Source: an uncultured Oscillospiraceae bacterium
GTDB lineage: Bacteria; Bacillota; Clostridia; Oscillospirales; Oscillospiraceae
Assembly: GCA_934645175.1 (NCBI GenBank)
Contig: CAKUDE010000003.1
Span: forward strand, 32,046-96,045
Direction: 5' to 3'
Length of the DNA stretch: 64,000 nt
The translations under genes were made by a program, and so were the position numbers. Positions 32,765 through 41,350 of this stretch are shown here, one piece after another. The notes under the pieces are model-generated. The model saw only the letters and a list, made by a program, of their open reading frames with translations, did no database searches and was not told where the DNA came from. The number at the start of each line of letters is the position of its first letter. The first letter of the stretch is position 1.

Positions 32765-33450
32765 GCTATAAGGTTCTGCTTACCATTCTCAACCGCGATC
32801 TGGAAGGAGACTACCGCGAGTATTTCCGCAGGAATCAGATCGGCTCGGTGCTCAGTGTGCTGGCAAACGGTACCGCCAGCAAGAGTGTTCTGGATTATCT
32901 CGGCATTGAGAAGACCGAGAAGATCGTCATGCAGTCGGTCGTGGCGAGCGCAAAAATCCCTGCGCTGCTCGGCGGACTTGTTACCAGAATGGGAATCAAT
33001 CTGCCCGGTGCGGGCATCGCCATGTCGATCCCACTGGAAAGCATCGGCGGCAGCGCCAGCCTGAAGGCGCTGACGCAGGGACAGGAAATTACGGCAACGG
33101 AGGAAGCTGCTATGAAAGAGAATGTGTTTTCCCTGATCCTTGTCATCTCCGACAAGGGCCGGTCCGATCTGGTCATGGATGCGGCGCGAGCCGCAGGCGC
33201 CCGCGGCGGCACGGTCGTGCACGGCAAAGGCACGGCCAACGAGCAGACCGCGCGCTTCCTCGGCGTGGCCATCGCGCCGGAGAAGGAGCTGATCTATATC
33301 GCTACCCGCCGCAGCGACAAGGACGCCATCATGCGCTCCATTCTAGAGCACGCCGGTCCCAAGACCCCGGCCAAGGCAATCTGCTTCTCGCTGCCGGTTG
33401 ACGACGTCGTCGGCCTGACTACGCTGACCGACAGCGTCGGGAAAGAGTAA
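32761..33450 (+). CDS. Double-length P-II-like regulatory protein
   Basis: 229 residues, about twice a P-II subunit. The C-terminal half (from ~117) has the P-II-like pattern FSLILVISDKGRSD, a GARGGTVVHGKGT T-loop region and ELIYIATRRSDKDAIM. The N-terminal half (VLLTILNRDLEGD, YREYFRRNQ) appears to be a diverged second copy. P-II proteins sense nucleotides and 2-oxoglutarate or other ligands and often bind transporters. It is translated from an ATGA overlap with the DUF1538 gene, so the membrane protein is its likely target (inference). Confidence 0.75.
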   Translation: MSYKVLLTILNRDLEGDYREYFRRNQIGSVLSVLANGTASKSVLDYLGIEKTEKIVMQSVVASAKIPALLGGLVTRMGINLPGAGIAMSIPLESIGGSASLKALTQGQEITATEEAAMKENVFSLILVISDKGRSDLVMDAARAAGARGGTVVHGKGTANEQTARFLGVAIAPEKELIYIATRRSDKDAIMRSILEHAGPKTPAKAICFSLPVDDVVGLTTLTDSVGKE

Positions 33451-33452
33451 GT

Positions 33453-33824
33453 ATGGGTTTTTTCGGAGGCTTTCAGATCGCGCAGGCAGGCTTTTTCCTG
33501 GTGTTTGCGCTGATGCTCGGCGTGTTTGTTTTTGCTGCCGTGCGCGGCATCCGGCAATGGAACAGGAACAATCATTCTCCCCGCCTGAATGTTGCGGCGA
33601 GGGTCGTCGCCAAGCGCACACAGGTCGACGGCAGCCACCATACCGACGCCAACGGAATGGTGATGCATTCCTCCTCGACAACGTATTATGCGACGTTTGA
33701 ATTTGACAGCGGCGACCGTCTGGAGCTGACGATCCCGCGCGACCAGTACGGCTATCTTGCCGAGGGCGACAGAGGCATTCTGCAGTTTCAGGGTACGCGC
33801 TTTTTGAGCTTTGTCCGGCAGTAA
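33453..33824 (+). CDS. DUF2500-family membrane protein
   Basis: 123 residues: one N-terminal transmembrane helix (residues 10-30), then a soluble beta-rich domain with ARVVAKRTQV, STTYYATFEFDSGDRLEL and GDRGILQFQGTRFLSF, matching DUF2500. Function unknown. It starts 3 bases after the P-II-like gene, so it belongs to the same operon, but DUF2500 proteins are found in many contexts and the link may be incidental. Confidence 0.85.
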   Translation: MGFFGGFQIAQAGFFLVFALMLGVFVFAAVRGIRQWNRNNHSPRLNVAARVVAKRTQVDGSHHTDANGMVMHSSSTTYYATFEFDSGDRLELTIPRDQYGYLAEGDRGILQFQGTRFLSFVRQ

Positions 33825-33834
33825 AGTTCTGCGG

Positions 33835-33868
33835 GGGCCTTCCGTGAAAGGGAGGCCCTAGGCGTTTT
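33835..33868 (+). terminator. Terminator after the DUF2500 gene
   Basis: 9-bp stem (33835-33843 with 33850-33858) containing a G-T pair, with a short T-run 5 bases downstream. Confidence 0.55.
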
Positions 33869-33908
33869 TCTCCGGATACGACGCAGGCGGGCCGTGGCAG
33901 TCTCCTGC

Positions 33909-34160
33909 ATGGACACTTGTCATTGCGAGGGCGGCTCCGCCGCCCGTGGCAATCTCGTGCCCCGGCATTTGTCATTGCGAGACTTGCGTCAGCAAGTCGT
34001 GGCAATCTTGTGTGTTTACTGTCATTGCGAGGCCGCGTTAGTGGCCGTGGCAATCTCTTGTAAGACCTAACCTTAGATTGCCACGTCGCTTCGCTCCTCG
34101 CAATGACAAACAACGGACGTGCCACGTCGCTCCGCTCCTCGCAATGACACGCCATTAGAT
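33909..34160. repeat. Dispersed palindromic repeat cluster D (about six copies)
   Basis: Most of the 399-bp gap before the eut operon is made of the TGTCATTGCGAG...GGCAATCT element. Direct copies lie at about 33918-33956, 33969-34008 and 34019-34055, and inverted copies at about 34074-34107, 34116-34148 and (partial) from 34156. Inner palindromes differ between copies while ends are conserved. Confidence 0.85.
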
Positions 34161-34161
34161 T

Positions 34162-34194
34162 GCCGCCTTCCCAGGCAGGGAGGCGGCTTTTTTG
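34162..34194 (+). terminator. Terminator at the right end of repeat cluster D
   Basis: 10-bp stem with one bulged T (34162-34172 with 34178-34187) followed by six T. It would stop rightward transcripts before the opposing eut operon. Confidence 0.8.
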
Positions 34195-34223
34195 CAGAAA
34201 AAAACCCTCGGGGTACCGGTGAG

Positions 34224-35303
34224 TTATGCGCTTGCGGCGGGCCTTCGCAGCAGAAGCAGAGCGGCCAATACCGCCAGAATGCCGCCGACCAGCTTTGCCA
34301 CGATTACAGGCACGAGCATCGTCGCGTCGTAGCCTGCCGTGAAGCCGAGATGGTCGCCGAATACGAATGCGCCGGAAACGGCAAAGGCGATGTTCAGAAG
34401 CTTGCCGCGTGCGTCCATGTCTTTTACCATTTCAAACATCGGAATGGAGTTGGCGAGGCTTGCGATCATCCCCGCAGCGGCGGTGTCGTTCATACCCAGC
34501 AGCCTGCCGAGCTTGCCAAGCGGCTTTTTCAGAAGGCGAGTCAGCGTGTAAACCAGCGGGAAGGCGCCTGCCAGCACCAGACCGATCTCGGCGACGGTTT
34601 GTATGCCCTCGCCGAGCGGCGCCATGCCGGGGATCAGCACCACACCCGTCAGCGCCTCAAAGGCGGCGGCGGCCAGTCCGACGGTGATGAGCGCCACAAC
34701 GAAGCGTCCGAACCACAGAAAGCCCGCGATCATGGCGCGCTCAAAACGCCACAGCCCCAGCGCCAGCAGCAGCGCGAACAGTGCGATGGGCACGAGGTTA
34801 CGCAGAAGCATCACAAGCGGAAAGCCTGCCGTCAGTCCGCCGGCCAATGCGCCGAAGGGAATGGTGACGACGCCCGCAAGCACGCCCTTTGCCAGCGTCG
34901 GCCGGTCGTCCGGACGCAGGATACCGAGCGCTACGGGAATGGTAAACACCAGGGTTGCCCCGAACATGGAGCCGACGATCAGGCCGCCCAGCTTTGCTGC
35001 TTCGGGGCTCTGCGCCAGCTCCGCAGCCAAAGGCGCGCCGCCCATGTCGCACGCGAGGATCGACCCGGCGAACATCGCCGGGTCCGCGCCGAGAAAGCCG
35101 TAGACCGGCGCGAGCACCGGCCGCAGCAGCCGTGCCAGTACCGGCGCAAGGCTCATAATACCCAGCATCGACAGGCTCAGCGTGCCGATGGCGAGAATAC
35201 CCTCCTCGAACTGCTTGCCCAGTCCGAGACGATTGCCGAAAATGCGGTCGAGCGCGCCGATCAGCAGAAAGCCCGCCATCAGCCAGACGATGGCCTTATC
35301 CAT
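34224..35303 (-). CDS. eutH: Ethanolamine permease EutH
   Basis: 359 residues from the ATG at 35303, about ten transmembrane helices. GSILACDMGGAPLA near residue 80 and ANSIPMFEMVKDMD near 280 are EutH motifs. It takes up ethanolamine, mainly at low pH in other species. Last gene of the eut operon; it overlaps eutN by 8 bases. Confidence 0.92.
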   Translation of the reverse strand: MDKAIVWLMAGFLLIGALDRIFGNRLGLGKQFEEGILAIGTLSLSMLGIMSLAPVLARLLRPVLAPVYGFLGADPAMFAGSILACDMGGAPLAAELAQSPEAAKLGGLIVGSMFGATLVFTIPVALGILRPDDRPTLAKGVLAGVVTIPFGALAGGLTAGFPLVMLLRNLVPIALFALLLALGLWRFERAMIAGFLWFGRFVVALITVGLAAAAFEALTGVVLIPGMAPLGEGIQTVAEIGLVLAGAFPLVYTLTRLLKKPLGKLGRLLGMNDTAAAGMIASLANSIPMFEMVKDMDARGKLLNIAFAVSGAFVFGDHLGFTAGYDATMLVPVIVAKLVGGILAVLAALLLLRRPAASA

Positions 35304-35544
35304 GCCGCAGTCCCTCCGTTTCGTCCAGAATGCCGACGATGGCGGCATCTACGGGCGTCTCCGCCTGCCCGAGCCGTGCCGCAGCGCCGAAGGCAAGGAT
35401 TACGCGGTCGCCGCAGCCCGCGCCGACGCGATCGGCGGCGATGTATTCCGCCCCCTGCACGTCCACGCGCAGCAGGATCTGCCCCGTCAGCGCGGGGCTT
35501 TTTTTCGTTGCCCAGACCGCGCCGGTCACGATGCCCAGTTTCAT
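35296..35544 (-). CDS. eutN: Microcompartment vertex protein EutN
   Basis: 82 residues, the usual EutN/CcmL size. MKLGIVTGAVWATKK, LRVDVQ and GAGCGDRVILAFG are typical. It forms pentamers that cap the vertices of the bacterial microcompartment. The ATG at 35544 overlaps the upstream stop (ATGA) and the end overlaps eutH, so expression is tightly coupled. It is short enough to be hidden in a longer open frame. Confidence 0.9.
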   Translation of the reverse strand: MKLGIVTGAVWATKKSPALTGQILLRVDVQGAEYIAADRVGAGCGDRVILAFGAAARLGQAETPVDAAIVGILDETEGLRHG

Positions 35545-35999
35545 GCCTTTCCCTCCAGAATGTCCTGTGCCAACGGCGTCAGCCTGCCGCGTACGGGCTG
35601 CCCTTCGGCCAGAAGCCGGCGTACCTGCTGCGCCGTGACAATGCCGCCGTGCGTCTGACCGAAATCCTTTACGCCCAGCGCGCGCAGCCGCCGCTCGGCG
35701 GCGAGAAGCTGCGTCCAAAGGGCGCGGCTTGCCGTTGCGCCGTGGGCACGGTAGTCCAGACCCTCGCGGCACAGATAGACCGGTTTTCCCAGAAGCAGCG
35801 CCTCGCAGCTGACTTCGTCCGGAAAGCGCAGCAGCTCCGCCGCGCTGACGGAGCCGAGCACGACCGCCTCGTGCGCTCCTTCGCGGACGAATTCCCAGCC
35901 GCAGTCCTGCGCGGGCGCACGGCCCAGAAGCAGCGCGCGCGGACGGCCGAGCCTGCGGCAGACCTCGTCCGTTACGGCGCGTACCAGCGCCTCATCCAT
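35541..35999 (-). CDS. Eut-operon protein of unknown function
   Basis: 152 residues, no signal peptide or transmembrane helix. A GRPRALLLGRAP start, an EAVVLGSVSAAELLRFP middle and a C-terminal VTAQQVRRLLAEGQPVRGRLTP helix-hairpin are visible. It resembles the small conserved hypothetical found in Firmicute eut operons (TIGR02536-type), but I cannot name a reaction. It overlaps eutT by 8 bases and eutN by 4, so it is a true part of the operon. Confidence 0.7.
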   Translation of the reverse strand: MDEALVRAVTDEVCRRLGRPRALLLGRAPAQDCGWEFVREGAHEAVVLGSVSAAELLRFPDEVSCEALLLGKPVYLCREGLDYRAHGATASRALWTQLLAAERRLRALGVKDFGQTHGGIVTAQQVRRLLAEGQPVRGRLTPLAQDILEGKA

Positions 36000-36690
36000 G
36001 CTGCGCCGCCTTGCGGCGGATCATTTCAATCCAGCACAGACTCGACAGCCGGTTGAGCGTGAGCAGGATATCGCCGCGCAGCACACCGCCGTCCGGTGCG
36101 CGGAAGGCGCGATAGGCCGCAAGCTCTGTCTCCCGCACGGCGGTGCGCAGACGGTTAAGCTGCAGCAGGACGAGCCCGTCCGTGTAAGAGGGCATAAAAT
36201 GCGGCTGACCGTAGTATTTTGCCGGGTCGTGACTGCGTTCGCGCAGCTCCGCCTCGCCCATGGAGTCGATACAGAGCTTCTGCACCGGTTCGTCCAACAC
36301 GTCCGCACGGATCAGTCCGCGCACGGCGGCGAGCATCTGCTCCAGCGTTTTTACGAGGGCGGCGTCGTCCCGCGCGGTGTGCTGTGTCAACAGGATCTCC
36401 GCCTCCAACGTGTCGATCTTTCCGCGGAAGGCAATGCGCGGATGATCCTTCGGTACGAGCACATTGCCGCGCAGATGGGTCATATGCTCGGGCTTTTGTG
36501 CCAGAACCGCACCGTCGGGCGTTTCATAATGCGTCGGCGCAGCCTGTGCGCGCGGCAGCACCTCAATGCCCTCGCCGCGAAGCCAGTCCTGTGCCGAGGG
36601 CGTGAGCCGGTCGCCCTCGGCCAGATAGAGTACGCGCTTGCCGTCGCGCACGCGCAGATTCGCCCGAACGTTTTGCTCCGTGTAGAGCAT
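35992..36690 (-). CDS. eutT: Ethanolamine-specific corrinoid adenosyltransferase EutT
   Basis: 232 residues. KPEHMTHLRGNVLVPKDHPRIAFRG-type core near residue 65 and the long helical ELRERSHDPAKYYG region are EutT-like. It makes adenosylcobalamin for EutBC. The HX11CCX2C metal motif of the enterobacterial enzyme is absent (no CC pair anywhere), which places it with metal-independent Firmicute forms. It overlaps eutM by one base (TGATG). Confidence 0.88.
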   Translation of the reverse strand: MLYTEQNVRANLRVRDGKRVLYLAEGDRLTPSAQDWLRGEGIEVLPRAQAAPTHYETPDGAVLAQKPEHMTHLRGNVLVPKDHPRIAFRGKIDTLEAEILLTQHTARDDAALVKTLEQMLAAVRGLIRADVLDEPVQKLCIDSMGEAELRERSHDPAKYYGQPHFMPSYTDGLVLLQLNRLRTAVRETELAAYRAFRAPDGGVLRGDILLTLNRLSSLCWIEMIRRKAAQHG

Positions 36691-36992
36691 CAGCTCTGCG
36701 TGGGCAGCTCACGGCCCTTGGGCAGAATCACGTCTACCTCGGTATGCGGGCGCGGAATGACGTGTACGGAGATCAGCTCGCCGACCTTTTCGGCGGCTGA
36801 AGCGCCCGCGTCCGTTGCGGCCTTGACCGCGCCGACGTCGCCGCGCACCATCACCGTGACCAGTCCGCCGCCGACCTGCTCCTTGCCGACAAGCTGCACG
36901 TTTGCGGCCTTGACCATGGCGTCGGCCGCCTCGATTGCGGCCACGAGGCCGCGCGTTTCCACCATTCCCAGAGCGTTTGTGTTGACAGTCAT
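36690..36992 (-). CDS. eutM: Microcompartment hexameric shell protein EutM
   Basis: 100 residues with one BMC domain: [19 protein letters not shown] near residue 8, [19 protein letters not shown] in the middle and VISVH-type [11 protein letters not shown] near residue 77. It tiles the flat facets of the shell. The only single-BMC hexamer gene in the operon; no eutS or eutK was found. Confidence 0.93.
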   Translation of the reverse strand: MTVNTNALGMVETRGLVAAIEAADAMVKAANVQLVGKEQVGGGLVTVMVRGDVGAVKAATDAGASAAEKVGELISVHVIPRPHTEVDVILPKGRELPTQS

Positions 36993-37007
36993 GTTTTGTT
37001 CCTCCGT

Positions 37008-38435
37008 TTATCGCAGTTTTTTCAGAATTTCTTCGGTCAGTGCGTCGATGAGCGCGGGGTCGATGCCGCCGCCGGCCCGGGCGGGCGGTTCGTCCTTGCC
37101 CCAGGCGACGCGGCGGATGTTAATCAGCTCCATCGGGCTGATATTGTTGGACGTTGAGCTGCCGCCGACGGCGCCGCAGCCGAGCGTCAGCGCGGGGAAG
37201 AGCGCCGTCGTCATGCCGACGCCGCCCAGCGCCGCCGGCGTGTTGACCAGAAAGCGCGAGACGGGTACGGCCAGCGCAAAGCGGCGGATCGCCTCCTCAT
37301 CGCCTGCGTGCATGGCGAAGGTGTGGCCTGCGCCCTCGCCGTAGAGCACCTCGCAGACGCGTGCGAGAATCTTTTCTTCGTTTTCCTCAACGAAAAAGGC
37401 CAGGACGGGGCAGAGCTTCTCGCGCGAATAGGGTCGTGCGGGACCGGCCTGCGTTTCGTGCGCCAGCAGTACCTTTGCCGTCTCAGGCACGCCGCTCAGC
37501 CCGGCCAGGCGGGCGATGGCCTGTGCGGTTTTGCCCACGCATTGCGGATTCATCGATCCGTCGGCACGCAGCAGGAGCCTTCCGACCGCGGCGGCTTCGC
37601 TCTCGGACAGGAAATAGGCTCCCTGCCGCAGGAATTCCGCCTTTACGCGCTCGGCACAGCAGCGCTCTACAATGACGCTTTGCTCCGAAGCGCAGATCGT
37701 ACCGTTGTCAAAGGTTTTTGAGCGCAGAATGTCTGAAACGGCGCGGGGAATGTCTGCCGAACGGTGAATATAGGCGGGACCGTTGCCTGCGCCCACGCCG
37801 ATGGCGGGCTTGCCGGACGAATAGGCCGCCTTGACCATTGCGCCGCCGCCGGTGGCAAGGATGAGCCGCGTGTGGCGGTGGTGGAACAGCTCCTGCACCG
37901 CGTCCATCGTCGGCGTGGGCAGGCAGGCGATTGCCCCGCGCGGACAGCCCGCCGCCTCGGCGGCCTCCTGCGCGACCTGCGCGGCCTTGCGCGTGCAGTT
38001 TACCGCGCCCGGATGCGGCGAAAAGACGATGGCGCAGCCTGCCTTGAGAGCAATGATGCTCTTGTAGAGCACGGTCGAGGTCGGGTTTGTCGAGGGCACG
38101 ATGCCCGCGATCACGCCGACCGGCACGCCAATCTCCCACAGCCCCGGCTCACGGCGCAGCAGGCCGACGGTTTTCATTTCACGCACGGCGTCGAACACGC
38201 GCCGTGAGGCGAAACGGTTTTTCTCCGCCTTGTCCTGCGGATTGCCGAAGCCCGTCTCTTCGCAGGCGAGCCGTCCGAGCGGCTCGGCGTTCCGTTCCCC
38301 GGCTTCGGCGATTGCCGAAGCGAAGCGGTCGAGCTTTTCCTGCGGAAGACGGCTCAGTTCACGGAAGGCGCGCTGCGCACCCTCCAGAAGTTCGCGCGCC
38401 TGCTGGCGCGACAAAAGATCACGGTCGAAGTCCAT
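37008..38435 (-). CDS. eutE: Acetaldehyde dehydrogenase (CoA-acylating) EutE
   Basis: 475 residues from the ATG at 38435 (GGAGG at -10). TGGGAMVKAAYSSGKPAIGVG near residue 205 and FDNGTICASEQSV near 255, with the catalytic cysteine in TICASE, are EutE/PduP hallmarks. It oxidises acetaldehyde to acetyl-CoA. It lacks the N-terminal targeting helix of E. coli EutE, but after a PPARAGGG linker it ends in an amphipathic helix (IDALTEEILKKLR) that looks like a C-terminal encapsulation peptide. Confidence 0.92.
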   Translation of the reverse strand: MDFDRDLLSRQQARELLEGAQRAFRELSRLPQEKLDRFASAIAEAGERNAEPLGRLACEETGFGNPQDKAEKNRFASRRVFDAVREMKTVGLLRREPGLWEIGVPVGVIAGIVPSTNPTSTVLYKSIIALKAGCAIVFSPHPGAVNCTRKAAQVAQEAAEAAGCPRGAIACLPTPTMDAVQELFHHRHTRLILATGGGAMVKAAYSSGKPAIGVGAGNGPAYIHRSADIPRAVSDILRSKTFDNGTICASEQSVIVERCCAERVKAEFLRQGAYFLSESEAAAVGRLLLRADGSMNPQCVGKTAQAIARLAGLSGVPETAKVLLAHETQAGPARPYSREKLCPVLAFFVEENEEKILARVCEVLYGEGAGHTFAMHAGDEEAIRRFALAVPVSRFLVNTPAALGGVGMTTALFPALTLGCGAVGGSSTSNNISPMELINIRRVAWGKDEPPARAGGGIDPALIDALTEEILKKLR

Positions 38436-39096
38436 CGTATCCTCCGGTTTCCAAGGGATTCTGCGCCGCCGCACATACGGCGGCGGCAAAGGCGTCGCAG
38501 GCTGCGCGGCACGCCGATTGCGTGCCCGTCAGCAGTCCGCCGCCGAAATTCGTCTCGCTGGGCGGTGCAAAAAAGTGCGCCAGCCGCACCGAAGCGGCCT
38601 TGAGCGCCGCGTCCAGCCCGCAGATTGCCTCTACCGGCGGGGCGATGAGGTAGGCCAGCGCTTCGCCCTGCGCCACACCCGCAAGGCCCGACAGGTAACT
38701 GCCCGTCCGGGCGACACAGTGCGCCAGATAGATCACGCCGCCCGCGTCGTCCGCCGTGCGGAAGCTCACGCCGCCGTGCAGCAGCTCCAGCGCGCCCGCC
38801 ATGCCGCTGCGCACCTCGGCGGGACTTTCGCCGCCGAGTATGCCGATGACCTCGCCGGCCAGCGGCGTCGAGGCGTTTTTCGCGCCTGCGTAGAGACTGC
38901 GGGCATAGCTGACCTCCACATTGGCGCGTTTCGTCGCCTCGTCGAGTGCGATATAAGTTGCGTCGTCGCTGTCCGTGGAAATCAGCCCGACGGAGCGGTA
39001 TGCACTCCTCAGCCCCAGTGCGGCGCACAGCTCCGGCGTCATGCCCGCAAGGAAGCGGACGCTCAGAACGTTGACGCCGACGGCATCGCCCCTCAT
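38419..39096 (-). CDS. eutL: Microcompartment tandem-BMC shell protein EutL
   Basis: 225 residues from the ATG at 39096 overlapping the eutC stop. Two permuted BMC domains; SVGLISTDSDDATYIALDEATK near residue 32 and GVSFRTADDAGGVIYLAHCVARTGSYLS near 115 are EutL-specific. It forms trimers with a gated central pore. The end overlaps the eutE start by 17 bases. Confidence 0.92.
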   Translation of the reverse strand: MRGDAVGVNVLSVRFLAGMTPELCAALGLRSAYRSVGLISTDSDDATYIALDEATKRANVEVSYARSLYAGAKNASTPLAGEVIGILGGESPAEVRSGMAGALELLHGGVSFRTADDAGGVIYLAHCVARTGSYLSGLAGVAQGEALAYLIAPPVEAICGLDAALKAASVRLAHFFAPPSETNFGGGLLTGTQSACRAACDAFAAAVCAAAQNPLETGGYDGLRP

Positions 39097-39959
39097 GCGC
39101 CGCCCTCCTTCAGATCGACGCCGGAGGCGCGCTGCTTCAGGATCCGGTCGATGAGCGAAGCGATGTGCGCGCCCGCCTCCACTGCGCCGACCCCCTGACG
39201 GTGAATGTTGGAAACGACCGTTCGCTTGGATTCGGAAATGCCGCGATGCGGTTGATAGGTCAAATAGGCGGACATGGATTCGTTTGTCACCAGTCCCGGC
39301 CGTTCGCCGACGAGCAGGCATACCAGCTCGCAGCCCGTCAGGTCGCCGATGTGGTCGGACGCGCCGACGCGGCAGTAGCGCACAAAAAGCGTTTTGCCGA
39401 GCTCGATGCCGTAGGTTTTCAGTCCTTCGGTGATTGCCTGTGCGCAGTCCGGTGCGTTGGCTTCAATCGCCGCCGAGGAAAGACCGTCGCCTACGACCAG
39501 CAGTACCCGCTTTCCGCCGCAGACCTCGGAAACAACCTTGGCGTTGGCTTCGTCAAAGCGCCGCCCGAGATCGGGACGTGTGAGATACTCGTCCTTGTCG
39601 CGGCATTCCGTCGTCACGGGGATCCAGCCGTGCGCCTTCGCAAAATCCTCCGGTACGAGGGAAAATACGCTGTCCTGTGCTGCGGCATGATCCGCGCGGA
39701 AGCGCAGCAGCGTTTCGGTGCGATAGCGTGCCCCCGCCCGCCCTGCACCGAGCCGCGCGGGGGTTTTGACCTTGAGCGCCAGAAAATCCGCGCCGTTGTG
39801 CGGTGCGTCGACCAGATAGAGCTTGCGCAGATCGATCTGCGTGATGTCCGGCAGAAGGTCCGTGTCGTCTGCCTGTACCTGCGGCGCGGCGGGCTGCTGC
39901 GCCGTGCTCCGCTCCTGTAAAAGCTGCGCAACGAGCGCACGAAGTTCTTCTTTGTTCAT
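39093..39959 (-). CDS. eutC: Ethanolamine ammonia-lyase small subunit EutC
   Basis: 288 residues. The catalytic/cobalamin region (GDGLSSAAIEANAP near residue 157; VGERPGLVTNESMSAY near 225) matches EutC. Residues 1-20 form a short amphipathic helix (MNKEELRALVAQLLQER) followed by a Pro/Gln/Ala linker, the usual encapsulation signal that takes EutBC into the shell. Couples with eutB (ATGA overlap). Confidence 0.94.
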   Translation of the reverse strand: MNKEELRALVAQLLQERSTAQQPAAPQVQADDTDLLPDITQIDLRKLYLVDAPHNGADFLALKVKTPARLGAGRAGARYRTETLLRFRADHAAAQDSVFSLVPEDFAKAHGWIPVTTECRDKDEYLTRPDLGRRFDEANAKVVSEVCGGKRVLLVVGDGLSSAAIEANAPDCAQAITEGLKTYGIELGKTLFVRYCRVGASDHIGDLTGCELVCLLVGERPGLVTNESMSAYLTYQPHRGISESKRTVVSNIHRQGVGAVEAGAHIASLIDRILKQRASGVDLKEGGA

Positions 39960-41335
39960 TTCCGCGCCTCCTTCCCCAGAAGTACGGAGCCGTCGCCCGC
40001 TTTGGCGGTCAGATGCCCGTTCTCCGCAAAGCCCATGCGTTCCAGCCAGCGCTGGAAGGGAGCAATGGCCGTCAGACCGAACAGCTCGCGAAGCGCAGCC
40101 GTGTCGCGGAAGCCCGTGGTCTGGTAATTGAGCATAACGTCGTCGCCGTGCGGGATCCCCATAAAATAGTTGCAGCCGGCGGCGGTGAGCAGTACCGCCA
40201 GATTTTCGATATCGTTCTGATCGGCCTTCATGTGGTTTGTATAACAGGCGTCACAGCCCATCGGGATCCCGGAGAGCTTGCCCATGAAATGATCCTCCAG
40301 ACCGGCGCGCTGCACCTGCCGTGCGTCGTAGAGGTATTCCGGCCCGATAAAGCCGACGACCGTGTTGACCAGGAAGGGCTTGAAATGCCGTGCAAAGCCG
40401 TAGCAGCGGGCCTCCATTGTCACCTGATCGGCACCGTGGTGCGCCTCGCTGGACAGCTCGGAGCCCTGTCCCGTTTCAAAATACATCACGTTCGGCCCCG
40501 TGGCGGTACCGCGCGAGAGCGCGAGCTGCCGCGCCGTCTCAACGGTCTGCGCGTCAAAGCCGAAGGCTTCGTTGCCCTTCTGCGAACCGGCGATGGACTG
40601 GAAAATCAGATCGGCGGGCGCACCGGCCTCCACGGCGCGCATCTGCGTCGTGATATGCGCCAGCACGCAGCTCTGCGTGGGGATGTCAAAGCGGCGGCGA
40701 ATCTCCTCAAAACGCAGAAGCACCTGTTTGGCACGCTCGGCGCTGTCGCCCGCCGGATTCAGTCCCAGAACCGCGTCACCCGCGCCGAAGCTCAGTCCCT
40801 CGCACAGCGATGCAAGGATGCCGTCGAGATCGTCCGTCGGGTGGTTCGGCTGCAGACGGCACGAGAGCGTGCCGGGCAGACCGATGGTTGTGTTGCAGTG
40901 CGCGGTTACGCGCATTTTTTTCGCCGCATAGATCAGATCAAGGTTGCTCATGAGCTTGCATACGCCCGCAACGCCCTCGCTGGTCAGTCCGCGCGACAGC
41001 CGTGCCAGCGTCTCGCCGTCGGTCGTCTCGGAGAGAATGCGGTGCCGCAGCTCGGCGAGTGTGAGATTCCGGATCTCCGCATAGATCGTTTCGTTCAGAT
41101 CGTCCTGAATGATCCGTGTAACCTCGTCGGTCTCGTAGGGTACGACAGGGTTTTCCCGGAGGTCACGGACGGTCAGCTCCGATAAAACGACCTTGGCCGC
41201 AACGCGTTCGGCGGCGCTCTCCGCACCTACGCCCGCGAGGCGGTCGCCGGATTTTTCTTCGTTGGCCTTGGCAAGTACGTCTTTCACATCACGAAAGGCA
41301 TAAACCTTGCCGAACAGCCGTGTTTTCAGCTTCAT
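39956..41335 (-). CDS. eutB: Ethanolamine ammonia-lyase large subunit EutB
   Basis: 459 residues, normal length. RLQPNHPTDDLDG near residue 160, GTATGPNVMYFETGQGSELSS near 285 and GCDACYTNHMKADQND near 365 are conserved EutB stretches. With EutC and adenosylcobalamin it splits ethanolamine to acetaldehyde and ammonia. eutA lies 15 bases upstream. Confidence 0.95.
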   Translation of the reverse strand: MKLKTRLFGKVYAFRDVKDVLAKANEEKSGDRLAGVGAESAAERVAAKVVLSELTVRDLRENPVVPYETDEVTRIIQDDLNETIYAEIRNLTLAELRHRILSETTDGETLARLSRGLTSEGVAGVCKLMSNLDLIYAAKKMRVTAHCNTTIGLPGTLSCRLQPNHPTDDLDGILASLCEGLSFGAGDAVLGLNPAGDSAERAKQVLLRFEEIRRRFDIPTQSCVLAHITTQMRAVEAGAPADLIFQSIAGSQKGNEAFGFDAQTVETARQLALSRGTATGPNVMYFETGQGSELSSEAHHGADQVTMEARCYGFARHFKPFLVNTVVGFIGPEYLYDARQVQRAGLEDHFMGKLSGIPMGCDACYTNHMKADQNDIENLAVLLTAAGCNYFMGIPHGDDVMLNYQTTGFRDTAALRELFGLTAIAPFQRWLERMGFAENGHLTAKAGDGSVLLGKEARK

Positions 41336-41350
41336 GCCGACACTCCTTGC

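Noticed and set aside
33909-34160. Possible CRISPR array in repeat cluster D
   Set aside because: Units are palindromic, in both orientations and irregularly spaced, and the same element is dispersed elsewhere.
34119-36056. A 645-codon plus-strand frame opposite eutH, eutN and the unknown eut gene
   Set aside because: The minus-strand genes have clear family motifs and overlapping starts/stops; this frame has none.
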